A stretch of 64,000 nt of DNA, from positions 2,936,001 to 3,000,000 of the forward strand of contig CP048620.1 of assembly GCA_015698305.1 (NCBI GenBank). Direction: 5' to 3'. Made by a program: the position numbers and the translations under genes. The DNA comes from Candidatus Nitrohelix vancouverensis. GTDB lineage: Bacteria > Nitrospinota > Nitrospinia > Nitrospinales > VA-1. The stretch's first letter is position 1; every line of letters starts with the position of its first letter. Positions 18,627-27,199 of the stretch are shown in pieces. The notes under the pieces were generated by a model. The model made no database searches. It had not been told where the DNA came from and worked only from the letters and a program-made list of their open reading frames with translations.

Positions 18627-18971
18627 ATGAGATTCAAACGATCACAGCGCGTTCAGGAATTATTGCTAGAAGAAATATCGCGTTTGATACAAAACGGGCT
18701 GAAAGACCCGCGAATCGGTTTTGTGACCATAACGTCGGTCGAATTAACAGACAACTTAAAATTCGCCAGAGTTTATGTCAGCATTATGGGAGACAAGAAA
18801 AGCGCCGAAAGCGCTTTAGAAGGTCTGCAGAGCGCGCGGGGCTTTATCCGCAAAGCTCTTGGCAAGAACCTGTATCTCCGATACATTCCCAACATCGATT
18901 TCAGAATCGACGAAACGGCTGAAAAGGTGGATAAAATCAATCGTATACTCAATGGACTGCACACTGAATAA
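18627..18971 (+). CDS. rbfA: Ribosome-binding factor A
   Basis: RbfA is a KH-fold protein needed for late 30S maturation and 16S processing. The 114-residue chain shows the N-terminal RFKRSQRVQELLLEEISRLI and the central DPRIGFVTITSVELT, with the helix IRKALGKNLYLRYIPNIDF near the end. Its last 20 nt overlap the truB start, a typical coupled arrangement in this cluster. Confidence 0.95.
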   Translation: MRFKRSQRVQELLLEEISRLIQNGLKDPRIGFVTITSVELTDNLKFARVYVSIMGDKKSAESALEGLQSARGFIRKALGKNLYLRYIPNIDFRIDETAEKVDKINRILNGLHTE

Positions 18972-19893
18972 GGTCGTCAATCTCTACAAACCAGCCGGTC
19001 CGACCTCCTTTGACATGGTTTGCAAGGTCAAACGCATTCTGGGGGTAAAAAAAGCGGGCCATATTGGCACTCTCGACCCCGATGCGGAAGGCATGTTGCC
19101 CATCTGTCTGAACCGATCCACCCGGATCATTCCGTTCCTTACCGCCCAGCTCAAGGTCTATGAAGCCCAGATGACCCTGGGCTCTGCCACGGACACTCAG
19201 GACTCCACAGGAAAGACCATTGCAGAAGGTTCCGTTGAGGGCATTTCCAGAGAACAGGTTTTACAAGTTCTGAATGAATTCCGAGGCCCGCAAAATCAAG
19301 TACCCCCAATGTTTTCAGCTAAAAAGAAAAACGGAATTCCTCTTTACAAATTGGCCAGAAATGGTATTACTATCGAACGAAAAGCCGTTCCCATCCATAT
19401 CCATTCTATAGAAATGATCGGAATGGAGGATAACCGCGTTGATTTCGTGGTACAGTGTTCGTCTGGAACTTATATACGGACCCTGTGTCACGATATGGGG
19501 GAACGTTTGGGCTGTTATGCTCATATGTCGCGACTGGTAAGAACCGAGGTAGGCATATTTAATAGAGACACCTCTTTGACGCTTGAGAACCTGCAAGCCG
19601 CCGTCGACGATGGAAGCATCAGCTCTAAACTATTTTCACAAGAAGAGGCGTTGCAGTTTTTACCCGCAATTCAGATCAAATCCGATCACGCCGCCGCAGT
19701 GGGAAACGGCAAAGCGCTTACCCGGCAGAGCATCGAATCCATTGCACATCCTGTTGAAACAGGACAACATTACCGGGTTTCCGACGACGCAGGATTGACG
19801 CTGGCTGTCGTCGAATCGGCGATCACGGAAGAAGAGTATGCGCGGTTGGAACCGAATGAAATCGCCTTCAAATTAAAACGCGTATTAATGTAA
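18952..19893 (+). CDS. truB: tRNA pseudouridine-55 synthase TruB
   Basis: Makes pseudouridine at position 55 in the T-loop of tRNAs. The protein of about 313 residues contains YKPAGPTSFDMVCKVK, the catalytic segment GHIGTLDPDAEGMLPICL with the active aspartate, and later SGTYIRTLCHDMGE. I chose the ATG at 18952 because it starts just before the conserved LNKVVNLYKP; an upstream frame extension would read through rbfA. The C-terminal 60 residues form the usual PUA-like region. Confidence 0.96.
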   Translation: MDCTLNKVVNLYKPAGPTSFDMVCKVKRILGVKKAGHIGTLDPDAEGMLPICLNRSTRIIPFLTAQLKVYEAQMTLGSATDTQDSTGKTIAEGSVEGISREQVLQVLNEFRGPQNQVPPMFSAKKKNGIPLYKLARNGITIERKAVPIHIHSIEMIGMEDNRVDFVVQCSSGTYIRTLCHDMGERLGCYAHMSRLVRTEVGIFNRDTSLTLENLQAAVDDGSISSKLFSQEEALQFLPAIQIKSDHAAAVGNGKALTRQSIESIAHPVETGQHYRVSDDAGLTLAVVESAITEEEYARLEPNEIAFKLKRVLM

Positions 19894-19950
19894 TTTATTT
19901 TTTTAATATAGAACAAAAAACCAATGACAGCTAATTCGGGAAATGATGCG

Positions 19951-20026
19951 GAATGTTTTCGTAGCGGAACGAACCAGGGCTTGCCTTTCAGGAACCCGGC
20001 CTTTCCGTTCCACTTCGAAAACATTC
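19951..20026 (+). promoter_or_regulatory. Long hairpin in the rpsO 5' leader, candidate S15 autoregulatory element
   Basis: An 11-bp perfect outer stem (GAATGTTTTCG with CGAAAACATTC), a 6-bp second stem (GGAACG with CGTTCC), and a GC-rich inner hairpin build a 76-nt extended structure. It lies 45 nt before the rpsO start codon and lacks a T-run, so it is not a terminator. Ribosomal protein S15 represses its own mRNA through lineage-specific structures in several bacteria; the role here is inferred from position. Confidence 0.55.
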
Positions 20027-20071
20027 ACCCATCCTTGCCCGGACATGCGTCGCTAACATGAGGAAAGGGAA

Positions 20072-20341
20072 ATGCCTTTAGAAAAGAATTACAAAACCGA
20101 CATTATTAACGATTACAAACTCCATGAGAACGATACCGGTTCCTCGGAAGTTCAAATCGCATTGCTCACGACCCGTTTGAACGAGTTGACCGAGCATTTC
20201 AAATCCCACAACAAAGACCACCATTCCCGCCGCGGACTGCTCAAAATCGTCAGTCGCCGCAGGAAACTGCTGGATCATTTAAAAAGAGAAGATGCCAATC
20301 GCTACAAACAGATCATCACACGCCTCGGCATCCGAAGATAA
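20072..20341 (+). CDS. rpsO: 30S ribosomal protein S15
   Basis: S15 binds 16S rRNA early in 30S assembly. The 89-residue protein shows the highly conserved core: [21 protein letters not shown], quoted here by its key part VQIALLT, then [16 protein letters not shown] and [21 protein letters not shown] lies just upstream of the ATG. It is followed by pnp after 21 nt, the normal order, and preceded by the leader hairpin described separately. Confidence 0.99.
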   Translation: MPLEKNYKTDIINDYKLHENDTGSSEVQIALLTTRLNELTEHFKSHNKDHHSRRGLLKIVSRRRKLLDHLKREDANRYKQIITRLGIRR

Positions 20342-20362
20342 TCAGACAACGGAGAAAAATTA

Positions 20363-22501
20363 ATGGAAAAAGTTGAAATAGAAATTGACGGGAAAACTAT
20401 ATCTATAGAAGCTGGCGATCTCGCCAGACAAGCAGGTGGCGCCGTCGTCATTCGAACCGGAGACACCATGGTGCTGGTTACCTCCACCATGGCCAAGAGC
20501 GCCCGGGAAGGAGCGGATTTCTTTCCGCTGACCGTAGACTATCGAGAAAAAACTTACGCCGCAGGAAAAATTCCCGGCGGCTTCTTCAAACGCGAAGCGC
20601 GACCCAGCGATCTCGAAACGCTGATTTGTCGATTGATCGACCGACCGCATCGTCCCATGTTCCCCGACGGTTTCCGCAATGAAACGCAGATCATCTGCAT
20701 GCCTCTGTCGCATGACTTGAAAAATCCGGCGGACGTAATCGCCATCACCGGCGCCTCGGCGTCTCTGATGATTTCCGACATTCCTTTCACGACCCCTCTG
20801 GCGGGCGCGCGCGTTGGACGAATTGATGAAAAATTCGTATTCAATCCTACGGTTGAAGAAACCGAACAAAGCGACCTCAACCTCATCATGGCCGGCACCG
20901 CAGACGCCATCGTGATGGTCGAAGCCGGTTCCAAAGGACTCAGCGAGCAAGTCATGATGGACGCGCTGGAATTCGGACACGAACGAATCAAAAAGCTGGT
21001 CGAAATACAGGTCAAACTCCGCGAATTGCTCGGCAAGGAAAAAGTTCCTTTCGAAGCGCCTCCGGTCGATCAGGAGTTGCAAAAGAAAGTTCGCGAACGC
21101 GGATTGGCGGAACTCGAAGCCTCGATGTCTATCACCGGCAAGCATGAACGAACCGACAAGATCAAGGCAATCGATAAAGCCATTCAGGAAGAATTGAACC
21201 CGGAGCAGGATCCAGCCATCAAAGCCGCTCTCGGTTCCTTATTCCACGATCTCGAAAAAGAAGTCGTGCGCAATATGATTCTGGATAAGAAACTGCGCGT
21301 CGACGGTCGAAGTCTCGATCAGGTTCGCCCCATTTCGATCATGGTTGGATACCTGCCGCGAACGCACGGTTCCGCCATCTTCACTCGCGGCGAAACCCAG
21401 GCGCTGGTCACCACCACGCTGGGCACCTCTTCGGACGAGCAACGCATGGACACGCTGGAGTTCCGCGGAACCCGCTCCTTCATGTTGCATTATAACTTTC
21501 CGCCATTCTGTACGGGCGAGACGAAATTCGTTTCCGGCCCCGGACGACGGGAGATCGGTCACGGCATGCTCGCAGAACGCGCGCTCACCCCGGTGCTTCC
21601 CGGCAAGGACGTATTTCCCTACACCATCCGCATCGTATCCGAGATTCTCGAATCGAACGGCTCTTCCTCGATGGCTTCGGTCTGCGGCGGCGCCTTGTCG
21701 CTGATGGATGCAGGCGTGCCGATCAAGGCTCCGGTTGCGGGTATTGCAATGGGTCTGATCAAAGAAGGCGACCGAACGGCGATCCTGTCCGACATCCTCG
21801 GATCGGAAGATCATTTGGGCGATATGGATTTCAAGGTTGCAGGCACGAAAGACGGTATCACCGCTCTGCAAATGGACATCAAGATTGACGGACTGTCCAA
21901 GGAAATCATGGCGCAGGCCTTGCAACAAGCTAAAGAAGGTCGTCTGCACATCCTCGGCGAAATGGACAAGGCTCTCGAATCGCCTCGTCAGGAAATGTCT
22001 CGTTACGCGCCGCGTATCGTTACCCTGACGGTGCCGAAAGACAAAATCCGCGACGTCATTGGACCGGGCGGAAAAGTCATTCGCGAAATCATCGAGAAAA
22101 CCGGCGTCAGCATCGACATCAACGACGACGGTCTGGTCTCCATCGCATCTGCGGATGAGGATGCGGCCAAAGCCGCGGTCGATTATATCGAACGTCTGGT
22201 TCAGGAAGTCGAGATCGGTCGCATTTATCTTGGCAAAGTGAAGAAGATCGTGGATTTTGGCGCCTTCGTGGAAATCCTCCCCGGCACCGACGGTCTGGTT
22301 CATATCTCTCAAATCTGCGACCGCCGAATCCGAAGCGTGAGCGACGAGATTCAGGAAGGCGATGAGATCAACGTCAAAGTGATCGACATCGATTCACAGG
22401 GCAAAGTCAAGCTGAGCCGCAAAGAAGCCTTGCGGGAAAAAGCTGGCGATAAAGCCGCTAGTGAAAAGGCCGGAGAAAAAGCAGGCGAACCGGCAGTCTG
22501 A
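20363..22501 (+). CDS. pnp: Polynucleotide phosphorylase
   Basis: 3'-5' phosphorolytic exoribonuclease of mRNA decay and the degradosome. The 712-residue protein has two RNase PH domains separated by a helical domain; the second carries GPGRREIGHGMLAERAL. The C-terminal KH domain (DVIGPGGKVIREI) and the S1 domain (KIVDFGAFVEILPG) follow. The end is an unusual alanine/glycine/lysine-rich tail (EKAGEKAGEP). Cotranscription with rpsO is likely, and a strong terminator follows. Confidence 0.98.
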   Translation: MEKVEIEIDGKTISIEAGDLARQAGGAVVIRTGDTMVLVTSTMAKSAREGADFFPLTVDYREKTYAAGKIPGGFFKREARPSDLETLICRLIDRPHRPMFPDGFRNETQIICMPLSHDLKNPADVIAITGASASLMISDIPFTTPLAGARVGRIDEKFVFNPTVEETEQSDLNLIMAGTADAIVMVEAGSKGLSEQVMMDALEFGHERIKKLVEIQVKLRELLGKEKVPFEAPPVDQELQKKVRERGLAELEASMSITGKHERTDKIKAIDKAIQEELNPEQDPAIKAALGSLFHDLEKEVVRNMILDKKLRVDGRSLDQVRPISIMVGYLPRTHGSAIFTRGETQALVTTTLGTSSDEQRMDTLEFRGTRSFMLHYNFPPFCTGETKFVSGPGRREIGHGMLAERALTPVLPGKDVFPYTIRIVSEILESNGSSSMASVCGGALSLMDAGVPIKAPVAGIAMGLIKEGDRTAILSDILGSEDHLGDMDFKVAGTKDGITALQMDIKIDGLSKEIMAQALQQAKEGRLHILGEMDKALESPRQEMSRYAPRIVTLTVPKDKIRDVIGPGGKVIREIIEKTGVSIDINDDGLVSIASADEDAAKAAVDYIERLVQEVEIGRIYLGKVKKIVDFGAFVEILPGTDGLVHISQICDRRIRSVSDEIQEGDEINVKVIDIDSQGKVKLSRKEALREKAGDKAASEKAGEKAGEPAV

Positions 22502-22516
22502 TTCAATCGGAACGTT

Positions 22517-22553
22517 AACCCCTCTATCGATTTTCGATAGAGGGGTTTTTTTT
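22517..22553 (+). terminator. Strong rho-independent terminator after pnp
   Basis: A perfect 14-bp stem beginning AACCCCTCTATCGA, a 3-nt loop and a run of eight T residues follow the pnp stop by 15 nt. It closes the rimP-to-pnp cluster. Confidence 0.93.
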
Positions 22554-22664
22554 GCCTGTTTTTCAACTTCGGCGTTTTTACGCGTTACACAAAACAAAGT
22601 TCGCGCTTTTATTAGCTATTATGGGAGTTTTTGCGCCGGAGCGACGCGGGTGAAGGAGGGAGTT

Positions 22665-23426
22665 CTATTCTTCTATTTTGAGGTTCCAGTCTTTCAATTC
22701 GTCGATGAACTGATGACGCGTCAGGTCGAACTGAATCGGCGTGATCGAAATGTATTTTTCAGCCACCATTTCACAGTCCGTGTCCTGTTCCACCTCGTCG
22801 AAACGCATTTCCCCCGCCAGCCAGTAATAAACGTTGTTCCTCGGGTCTTTTCGTTTATCAAAGGTTTCAATCACACGGGATTTGCCCTGGCGCGTGATCG
22901 CCAGGCCGCGAATCTCGCTCTTTGGGACGGCGGGAATATTGATGTTCAAAGCCACGCCCTCAGGAAATTTCTTGTCCAGAATTTGCGGAACCAGCCCTCT
23001 CACAAACTCGGCGGCAAAGCTAAAATCAGGATCGATGAAGGTGTCCAGAGAAACCGCAATTGCAGGAACGCCCATGATCGCCGCTTCCGTGGCCGCCGAA
23101 ACGGTACCGGAATAAATCACGCAAGTCCCCAGATTGCCGCCCAGATTGATTCCTGAAATCACCAGCTCCGGCGGCTCGTCCAGTAAAACAGACACTGCCA
23201 TCTTGACGCAGTCCGCAGGCGTGCCGTTGACGGCGTAGCCGATGCGTTCGCCGTCCTCCACCACTTCGCGCACCTTGAGCGGAGCGGATATGGAAATGGC
23301 GTGTCCCATCGCGCTCTGCTCCGTTTCCGGCGCCACGATCAGGACCTCGGCTATTTTCGCGATCTCTTTACGCAGGGTTCGCAAACCCGGCGCATTGAAA
23401 CCATCGTCGTTGGATAAAATAATCAT
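22665..23426 (-). CDS. surE: 5'/3'-nucleotidase SurE
   Basis: Metal-dependent survival protein that dephosphorylates nucleoside monophosphates. The N-terminus MIILSNDDGFNAPGL carries the conserved metal-binding DD pair. Later motifs are AMGHAISI, GTPADCVKM, SGINLGGNLG and YSGTVSAA. I placed the start at the ATG leading into MIILSNDD; an in-frame TTG lies seven codons upstream. The ATG directly follows the T-run of a terminator, and no Shine-Dalgarno sequence is seen, so initiation may be leaderless-like or depend on read-through from the peroxiredoxin gene. Confidence 0.94.
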   Translation of the reverse strand: MIILSNDDGFNAPGLRTLRKEIAKIAEVLIVAPETEQSAMGHAISISAPLKVREVVEDGERIGYAVNGTPADCVKMAVSVLLDEPPELVISGINLGGNLGTCVIYSGTVSAATEAAIMGVPAIAVSLDTFIDPDFSFAAEFVRGLVPQILDKKFPEGVALNINIPAVPKSEIRGLAITRQGKSRVIETFDKRKDPRNNVYYWLAGEMRFDEVEQDTDCEMVAEKYISITPIQFDLTRHQFIDELKDWNLKIEE

Positions 23427-23430
23427 AAAA

Positions 23431-23467
23431 TAAAAAAAGGGCGGCAACCCATAAGGTTCCCGCCCTT
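23431..23467 (-). terminator. Rho-independent terminator after peroxiredoxin
   Basis: On the minus strand a GC-rich stem (AAGGGCGG with CCGCCCTT, extended by AACC/GGTT) ends in seven T residues. It follows the peroxiredoxin stop by 34 nt, and its T-run abuts the surE start codon. It may therefore set how much peroxiredoxin transcript reaches surE. Confidence 0.85.
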
Positions 23468-23501
23468 AAGCTTCAACCGTTACCTTGTTACGAAGCGACG
23501 A

Positions 23502-24089
23502 TTAATTGTGCTTCTCGAAATAGTCCTTGGAACCTTTCGGGTCCGCTTTCATTCCATCTTCGCCCTGTTTCCAGTTCGCCGGGCACACTTCCCCGTTATT
23601 CTCATGGAACTGAAGAGCGTCTACCATGCGCAGAGCTTCGTCGATATTACGTCCCAAGGGCAGGTTGTTGATGACCTGATGTTGAACCACGCCTTCCTTG
23701 TCGATCAGGAACAGACCGCGGAACGCGATTCCCGCAGGGTGCAATACGCCGTAGTCGCTGGTGATTTTTTTCGTGACGTCTGCAACCAGAGGATACTGGA
23801 TGCTTCCCAATCCGCCATTTTTTCGATCCGTATTTCTCCAGGCCAGATGAGAGAAATGACTGTCGATGGAAACGCCGAGCACTTCAACATTTCGCTTGCT
23901 GAAATCGTCCATCTTTTCGCTGAAACCGATGATTTCAGTCGGGCATACAAACGTAAAATCGAGAGGGTAGAAGAACAATACAACATACTTGCCTTTGAGA
24001 CTCGACAATTGGATTTCTTTGAAACTGCCGTCTGGCATTACCGCTTGCGCTTTAAAATCGGGCGCCTGTTTTGCGACCAACGTGGACAT
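23502..24089 (-). CDS. Typical 2-Cys peroxiredoxin (AhpC/Prx family)
   Basis: Thiol peroxidase that reduces hydrogen peroxide and organic peroxides. The peroxidatic cysteine is in [14 protein letters not shown] and the resolving cysteine in EVCPANW near the C-terminus. The 195-residue length and the C-terminal tail (SKDYFEKHN) match the AhpC/Prx1 group. The start is ATG with AGGAG seven bases upstream. No AhpF or thioredoxin reductase gene is adjacent. A promoter and a short CTTAT/ATAAG inverted repeat lie upstream. Confidence 0.95.
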   Translation of the reverse strand: MSTLVAKQAPDFKAQAVMPDGSFKEIQLSSLKGKYVVLFFYPLDFTFVCPTEIIGFSEKMDDFSKRNVEVLGVSIDSHFSHLAWRNTDRKNGGLGSIQYPLVADVTKKITSDYGVLHPAGIAFRGLFLIDKEGVVQHQVINNLPLGRNIDEALRMVDALQFHENNGEVCPANWKQGEDGMKADPKGSKDYFEKHN

Positions 24090-24134
24090 ATGCAACTCCT
24101 CTTATGATAAGATCATGTTCAATGGAAAAGAGGT

Positions 24135-24164
24135 AATTTAGCACAATTCCAGCGAAAAATTCAA
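24135..24164 (-). promoter_or_regulatory. Candidate promoter of the peroxiredoxin gene
   Basis: On the minus strand TTGAAT is followed after 18 bp by TAAATT, with TGTGC just before the -10. The same TGTGCTAAATT block occurs in the yebC promoter candidate. An inverted repeat CTTATnATAAG lies between this promoter and the start codon (24104-24114) and could be an operator, which is speculative. Confidence 0.5.
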
Positions 24165-24338
24165 TTTTCTTCCTGATTTGCCGATCATGCAAGGCGTTTG
24201 AAACGCGCCGGGAAATTCTGGGTACCCGCTCTCGCTTGACTTCCTCAATACCTGTTTTTAAAATGATGGTGCAACTCGGTTTTTTATCAATCGCTTAACG
24301 CACTTTATACTGGCGACCGCCTGAAAGATATTTGATCT

Positions 24339-25235
24339 ATGAACACCAGCGCCCTCGTTCAAAATCGCCTCTTGTGGGCGCTTCTGGTCACAAGCTTTAT
24401 TCTGGTTCTCGAAGTCGTCGGCGGTCTCATTGCAAACAGTCTGGCCTTGCTGGGCGACGCCGCGCATATGGCCTCGGACATGTTCGCTCTGGGGCTGAGC
24501 TGGCTAGCGCTCAAATGGGCGCACCGCCCCTCGCCCACTGACAAGACCTTCGGCTACCACCGCGCAGAAATCTTCGCCGCCTTAATCAATGGTCTGCTTT
24601 TGATCTTCCTGGCCGCCAATATCCTGATCGAAGCCTGGGAACGCATGCAGAATCCCGCCGACGTAGACTCCGCGACCGTCGTTCTGGTTGCCGCTGTGGG
24701 ACTGGCCGCCAATCTGTGCGTCATTTTCATACTCAAGAACCCGATGCATCATTCGCACGACCTGAACCTCAGGAGCGCCTATCTGCATGTGCTTGGCGAC
24801 ACCGCCGCCTCGCTGGGAGTCATCATCGGAGCCGCCGTTATCTATTTCACAGGCTGGACGGTTATCGACCCGGTGATCGGCGGACTCATTGCGCTCCTGC
24901 TGATATGGAATGCGCGCAAAGTCGTGTCCGACGCCTTCCATATTCTGATGGAGGGAGCGCCGAAAAATCTTTCCGTGAAGGAAGTCGCCGAGGAATTGAA
25001 GTCGCTCCCCGGCGTACTCGACGTGCATGAAATGTATATCTGGAGCATCTGCTCCAATGTCAACGCCCTGAGCGCGCACGCTCTCGTGCACGATCAGCAA
25101 CTGACCCAGGCGGAACGGGTTCTTGCCGACATTCAGACCGCGTTGAAAAACAAATTCAACATCACGCATTCAACCATTCAATTTGAATCTGCTCCCTGCA
25201 AGTTTTCCGGAAGCCTTCAGCAGATTCAACATTAA
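24339..25235 (+). CDS. Cation diffusion facilitator (Zn/Co/Cd efflux)
   Basis: Inner-membrane proton antiporter that exports divalent metals such as zinc. The 298-residue protein has about six hydrophobic segments. The two metal-site motifs of the CDF family are visible as HxxxD: DAAHMASDMFAL in TM2 and HVLGDTAASLG in TM5. The cytoplasmic C-terminal domain (about 210-298) contains LPGVLDVHEMYIW, as in CzcD/ZitB-type transporters. Metal specificity cannot be told. The downstream MBL-fold gene starts 10 nt after the stop and is probably cotranscribed. Confidence 0.93.
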   Translation: MNTSALVQNRLLWALLVTSFILVLEVVGGLIANSLALLGDAAHMASDMFALGLSWLALKWAHRPSPTDKTFGYHRAEIFAALINGLLLIFLAANILIEAWERMQNPADVDSATVVLVAAVGLAANLCVIFILKNPMHHSHDLNLRSAYLHVLGDTAASLGVIIGAAVIYFTGWTVIDPVIGGLIALLLIWNARKVVSDAFHILMEGAPKNLSVKEVAEELKSLPGVLDVHEMYIWSICSNVNALSAHALVHDQQLTQAERVLADIQTALKNKFNITHSTIQFESAPCKFSGSLQQIQH

Positions 25236-25245
25236 GGATTTTTTC

Positions 25246-26010
25246 ATGGAATTACTTTTTCTCGGAAGCGGAACCTCCACCGGAGTCCCGTCCCTGTGCT
25301 GTCATTGCGAAGTATGTAAATCCGAAGACCCCAGAAACAAACGCTTGCGTTCTTCCATTCTGGTTCGAAACGGCGACTACCATTTGCTGGTGGATACTTC
25401 CACCGATCTGCGGCAACAATGCCTGGCTCACCAGATCGACCGTATCGACGCGGTGTTATACACGCACCACCACGCCGACCATGTGCACGGCATCGACGAA
25501 CTGCGCAGCTTCAATTTTTTCAATAAAATGGTCACGCCCTGCTACGGCAACCAGAAAACCATCGACGAAATTCAGAGCAAGTTCAATTATATCTTCACTC
25601 CTCCAGACCAGGTCGGCGGGGGACTGCCGCAACTGCAAATGCATTTGCTCAACGGGAATTCATTGCAACTGGGAGGGATCGAGGTGACGCCGGTCGACGT
25701 GTGGCATGGGAAGATGATTATCACGGCCTATCGCATGAATAACATGGCTTATGTGACGGATTGTAGCGGCCTGACGGACGACGCAAGAGAAAAACTTCAG
25801 GGTCTTGATCTACTCGTCATCAATGCCTTGGGATTCGATCCGCACGCCACGCATTTCTGCCTTCCCCAAGCCCTGGAAGCCATTGAAGAACTCAAACCGC
25901 GCACCGCTTTGTTGACTCATATCAATCATAAATTCGACCACGAAGAAGTCTCAAAAACGCTTCCTGAAAACGTCGGACTCGCCTACGACGGTTTGACAAT
26001 CGAATTATGA
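25246..26010 (+). CDS. MBL-fold metallohydrolase (PhnP-like)
   Basis: Metallo-beta-lactamase-fold phosphodiesterase-type enzyme. The metal motif THHHADHVHGIDELR is at about residue 70, and cysteines near the N-terminus (SLCCHCEVCKS) match the zinc-binding loop of the PhnP group. The 254 residues and the closing AYDGLTIEL fit. PhnP acts on cyclic phosphate esters in phosphonate breakdown, but many relatives have other roles, so substrate is open. The start is the ATG with AAGGA upstream. The gene lies far from the PEP mutase gene, so a link to phosphonates is not claimed. Confidence 0.83.
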   Translation: MELLFLGSGTSTGVPSLCCHCEVCKSEDPRNKRLRSSILVRNGDYHLLVDTSTDLRQQCLAHQIDRIDAVLYTHHHADHVHGIDELRSFNFFNKMVTPCYGNQKTIDEIQSKFNYIFTPPDQVGGGLPQLQMHLLNGNSLQLGGIEVTPVDVWHGKMIITAYRMNNMAYVTDCSGLTDDAREKLQGLDLLVINALGFDPHATHFCLPQALEAIEELKPRTALLTHINHKFDHEEVSKTLPENVGLAYDGLTIEL

Positions 26011-26012
26011 AT

Positions 26013-26303
26013 TCAATCCAGATCAATATCTCTCAAAGGGATATCGCCCAGTTTGTCGACGTTCTTTTGGGCTTCCTTGAATTTTTCCTGAAGTATACGG
26101 TCGCGCTCTTTCTCGCTCTGGCTTCGCTTTTTGAACAGGTTTTCCTGCTCCTTGCGTTGCGAATCAAGATTCTTGACCATGTCGGCGAGAGAGGCTTTGG
26201 GCTTTTCTTTCTTCTCTTCCCAGATCACTTCTCCCGTGAATTTATCCACCTGCAATTTGGTCTCGCAACAGGGGCAGAGAACTTCCAATCGATCTGAACT
26301 CAT
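26013..26303 (-). CDS. Small zinc-ribbon-like coiled-coil protein
   Basis: A 96-residue protein whose N-terminus has a single CPCC knuckle (LEVLCPCCETKLQVDKFTGE). A highly charged, probably coiled-coil stretch (about 35-85) and an acidic tail follow. One CxxC pair cannot hold a zinc ion alone, so a dimer or a partner is likely. It is convergent with the MBL-fold gene (stops 2 nt apart). No function can be assigned. Confidence 0.7.
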   Translation of the reverse strand: MSSDRLEVLCPCCETKLQVDKFTGEVIWEEKKEKPKASLADMVKNLDSQRKEQENLFKKRSQSEKERDRILQEKFKEAQKNVDKLGDIPLRDIDLD

Positions 26304-26370
26304 AATTAAGGCCTCGAATTAAAAAACGGCTCCAGTATAACAAAAATAAATTTTTCATGATAATGCGTAG

Positions 26371-27093
26371 ATGACCCAGCAAGGATTTTTTATCACGGGA
26401 ACCGACACCGGTTCTGGCAAAACAGCGGTCACAGCGGGACTGTTGGCCTGCTTTCGCAACATGGGCTACAAGCCTGGAGTGATGAAACCGATCGAAACAG
26501 GCGTCAGCCCGGACTGCAGTTCGCCCGCCAACTCCGACGCGCGTTTTCTCATGGAGGCCAATCAGGAAACCTTGGCTCTCTCGCAAGTCTGCCCCTACCA
26601 GATAAAAACCCCGGCGGCGCCTTACCAGGCGGCTCGGCTGGATCAACGCGAAATCGATATCGGACTGATACTCGATGCATTTTCACATATACGAGAGACA
26701 AGAAATCCCATGCTGGTGGAAGGCATAGGCGGCCTCATGGTTCCCATATGCGAGGATTACTCCGTCGTCGATCTCGTACGAGACACGCAATTGCCGTTGA
26801 TCGTCGTCTCCCCGCTTCGGCTCGGCGCTCTGAATCACACGCTCCTGACCCTGAAAGTCGCCGAAATGGAAGGACTGCTCATCGCTGGAGTCATCCTCAA
26901 CAACCTTGAAAATCGCGCAGACGACCCGGTCATGGCTGGCATGGCTGAGTTGATTCAAACTTTTGGCAAGGTTCCCGTCCTCGGTCAATTTCCCTATCTG
27001 GAGGAATTATCCAGCGAATCCATTCAGGAAAATCTCAGCGAAATTATGAACGGACTCCATCTGGACACTCAAACCAACTGGGCCTTCCCCTGA
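26371..27093 (+). CDS. bioD: Dethiobiotin synthetase BioD
   Basis: ATP-dependent enzyme that closes the ureido ring of dethiobiotin in biotin synthesis. The 240-residue protein has the P-loop GTDTGSGKTAVT at the N-terminus, KPIETG around residue 35, and EGIGGLMVPI near residue 115 for the ligand site. No other bio genes flank it, so the rest of the pathway must lie elsewhere. No strong Shine-Dalgarno sequence precedes the ATG. Confidence 0.94.
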   Translation: MTQQGFFITGTDTGSGKTAVTAGLLACFRNMGYKPGVMKPIETGVSPDCSSPANSDARFLMEANQETLALSQVCPYQIKTPAAPYQAARLDQREIDIGLILDAFSHIRETRNPMLVEGIGGLMVPICEDYSVVDLVRDTQLPLIVVSPLRLGALNHTLLTLKVAEMEGLLIAGVILNNLENRADDPVMAGMAELIQTFGKVPVLGQFPYLEELSSESIQENLSEIMNGLHLDTQTNWAFP

Positions 27094-27199
27094 GCATATA
27101 AGACCTGACAAGCCACCTATGCAATAAATGCGGATCGCGGGGTGTTCTATTCAGATTATCAGGAAATTACGAAAAGATGATGAGGCAGGCCGTCCGGAA

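Noticed and set aside
25246-26010. PhnP-like gene as part of a phosphonate degradation system with the PEP mutase
   Set aside because: The genes are 14 kb apart, no other phn gene is present, and the MBL family is broad.
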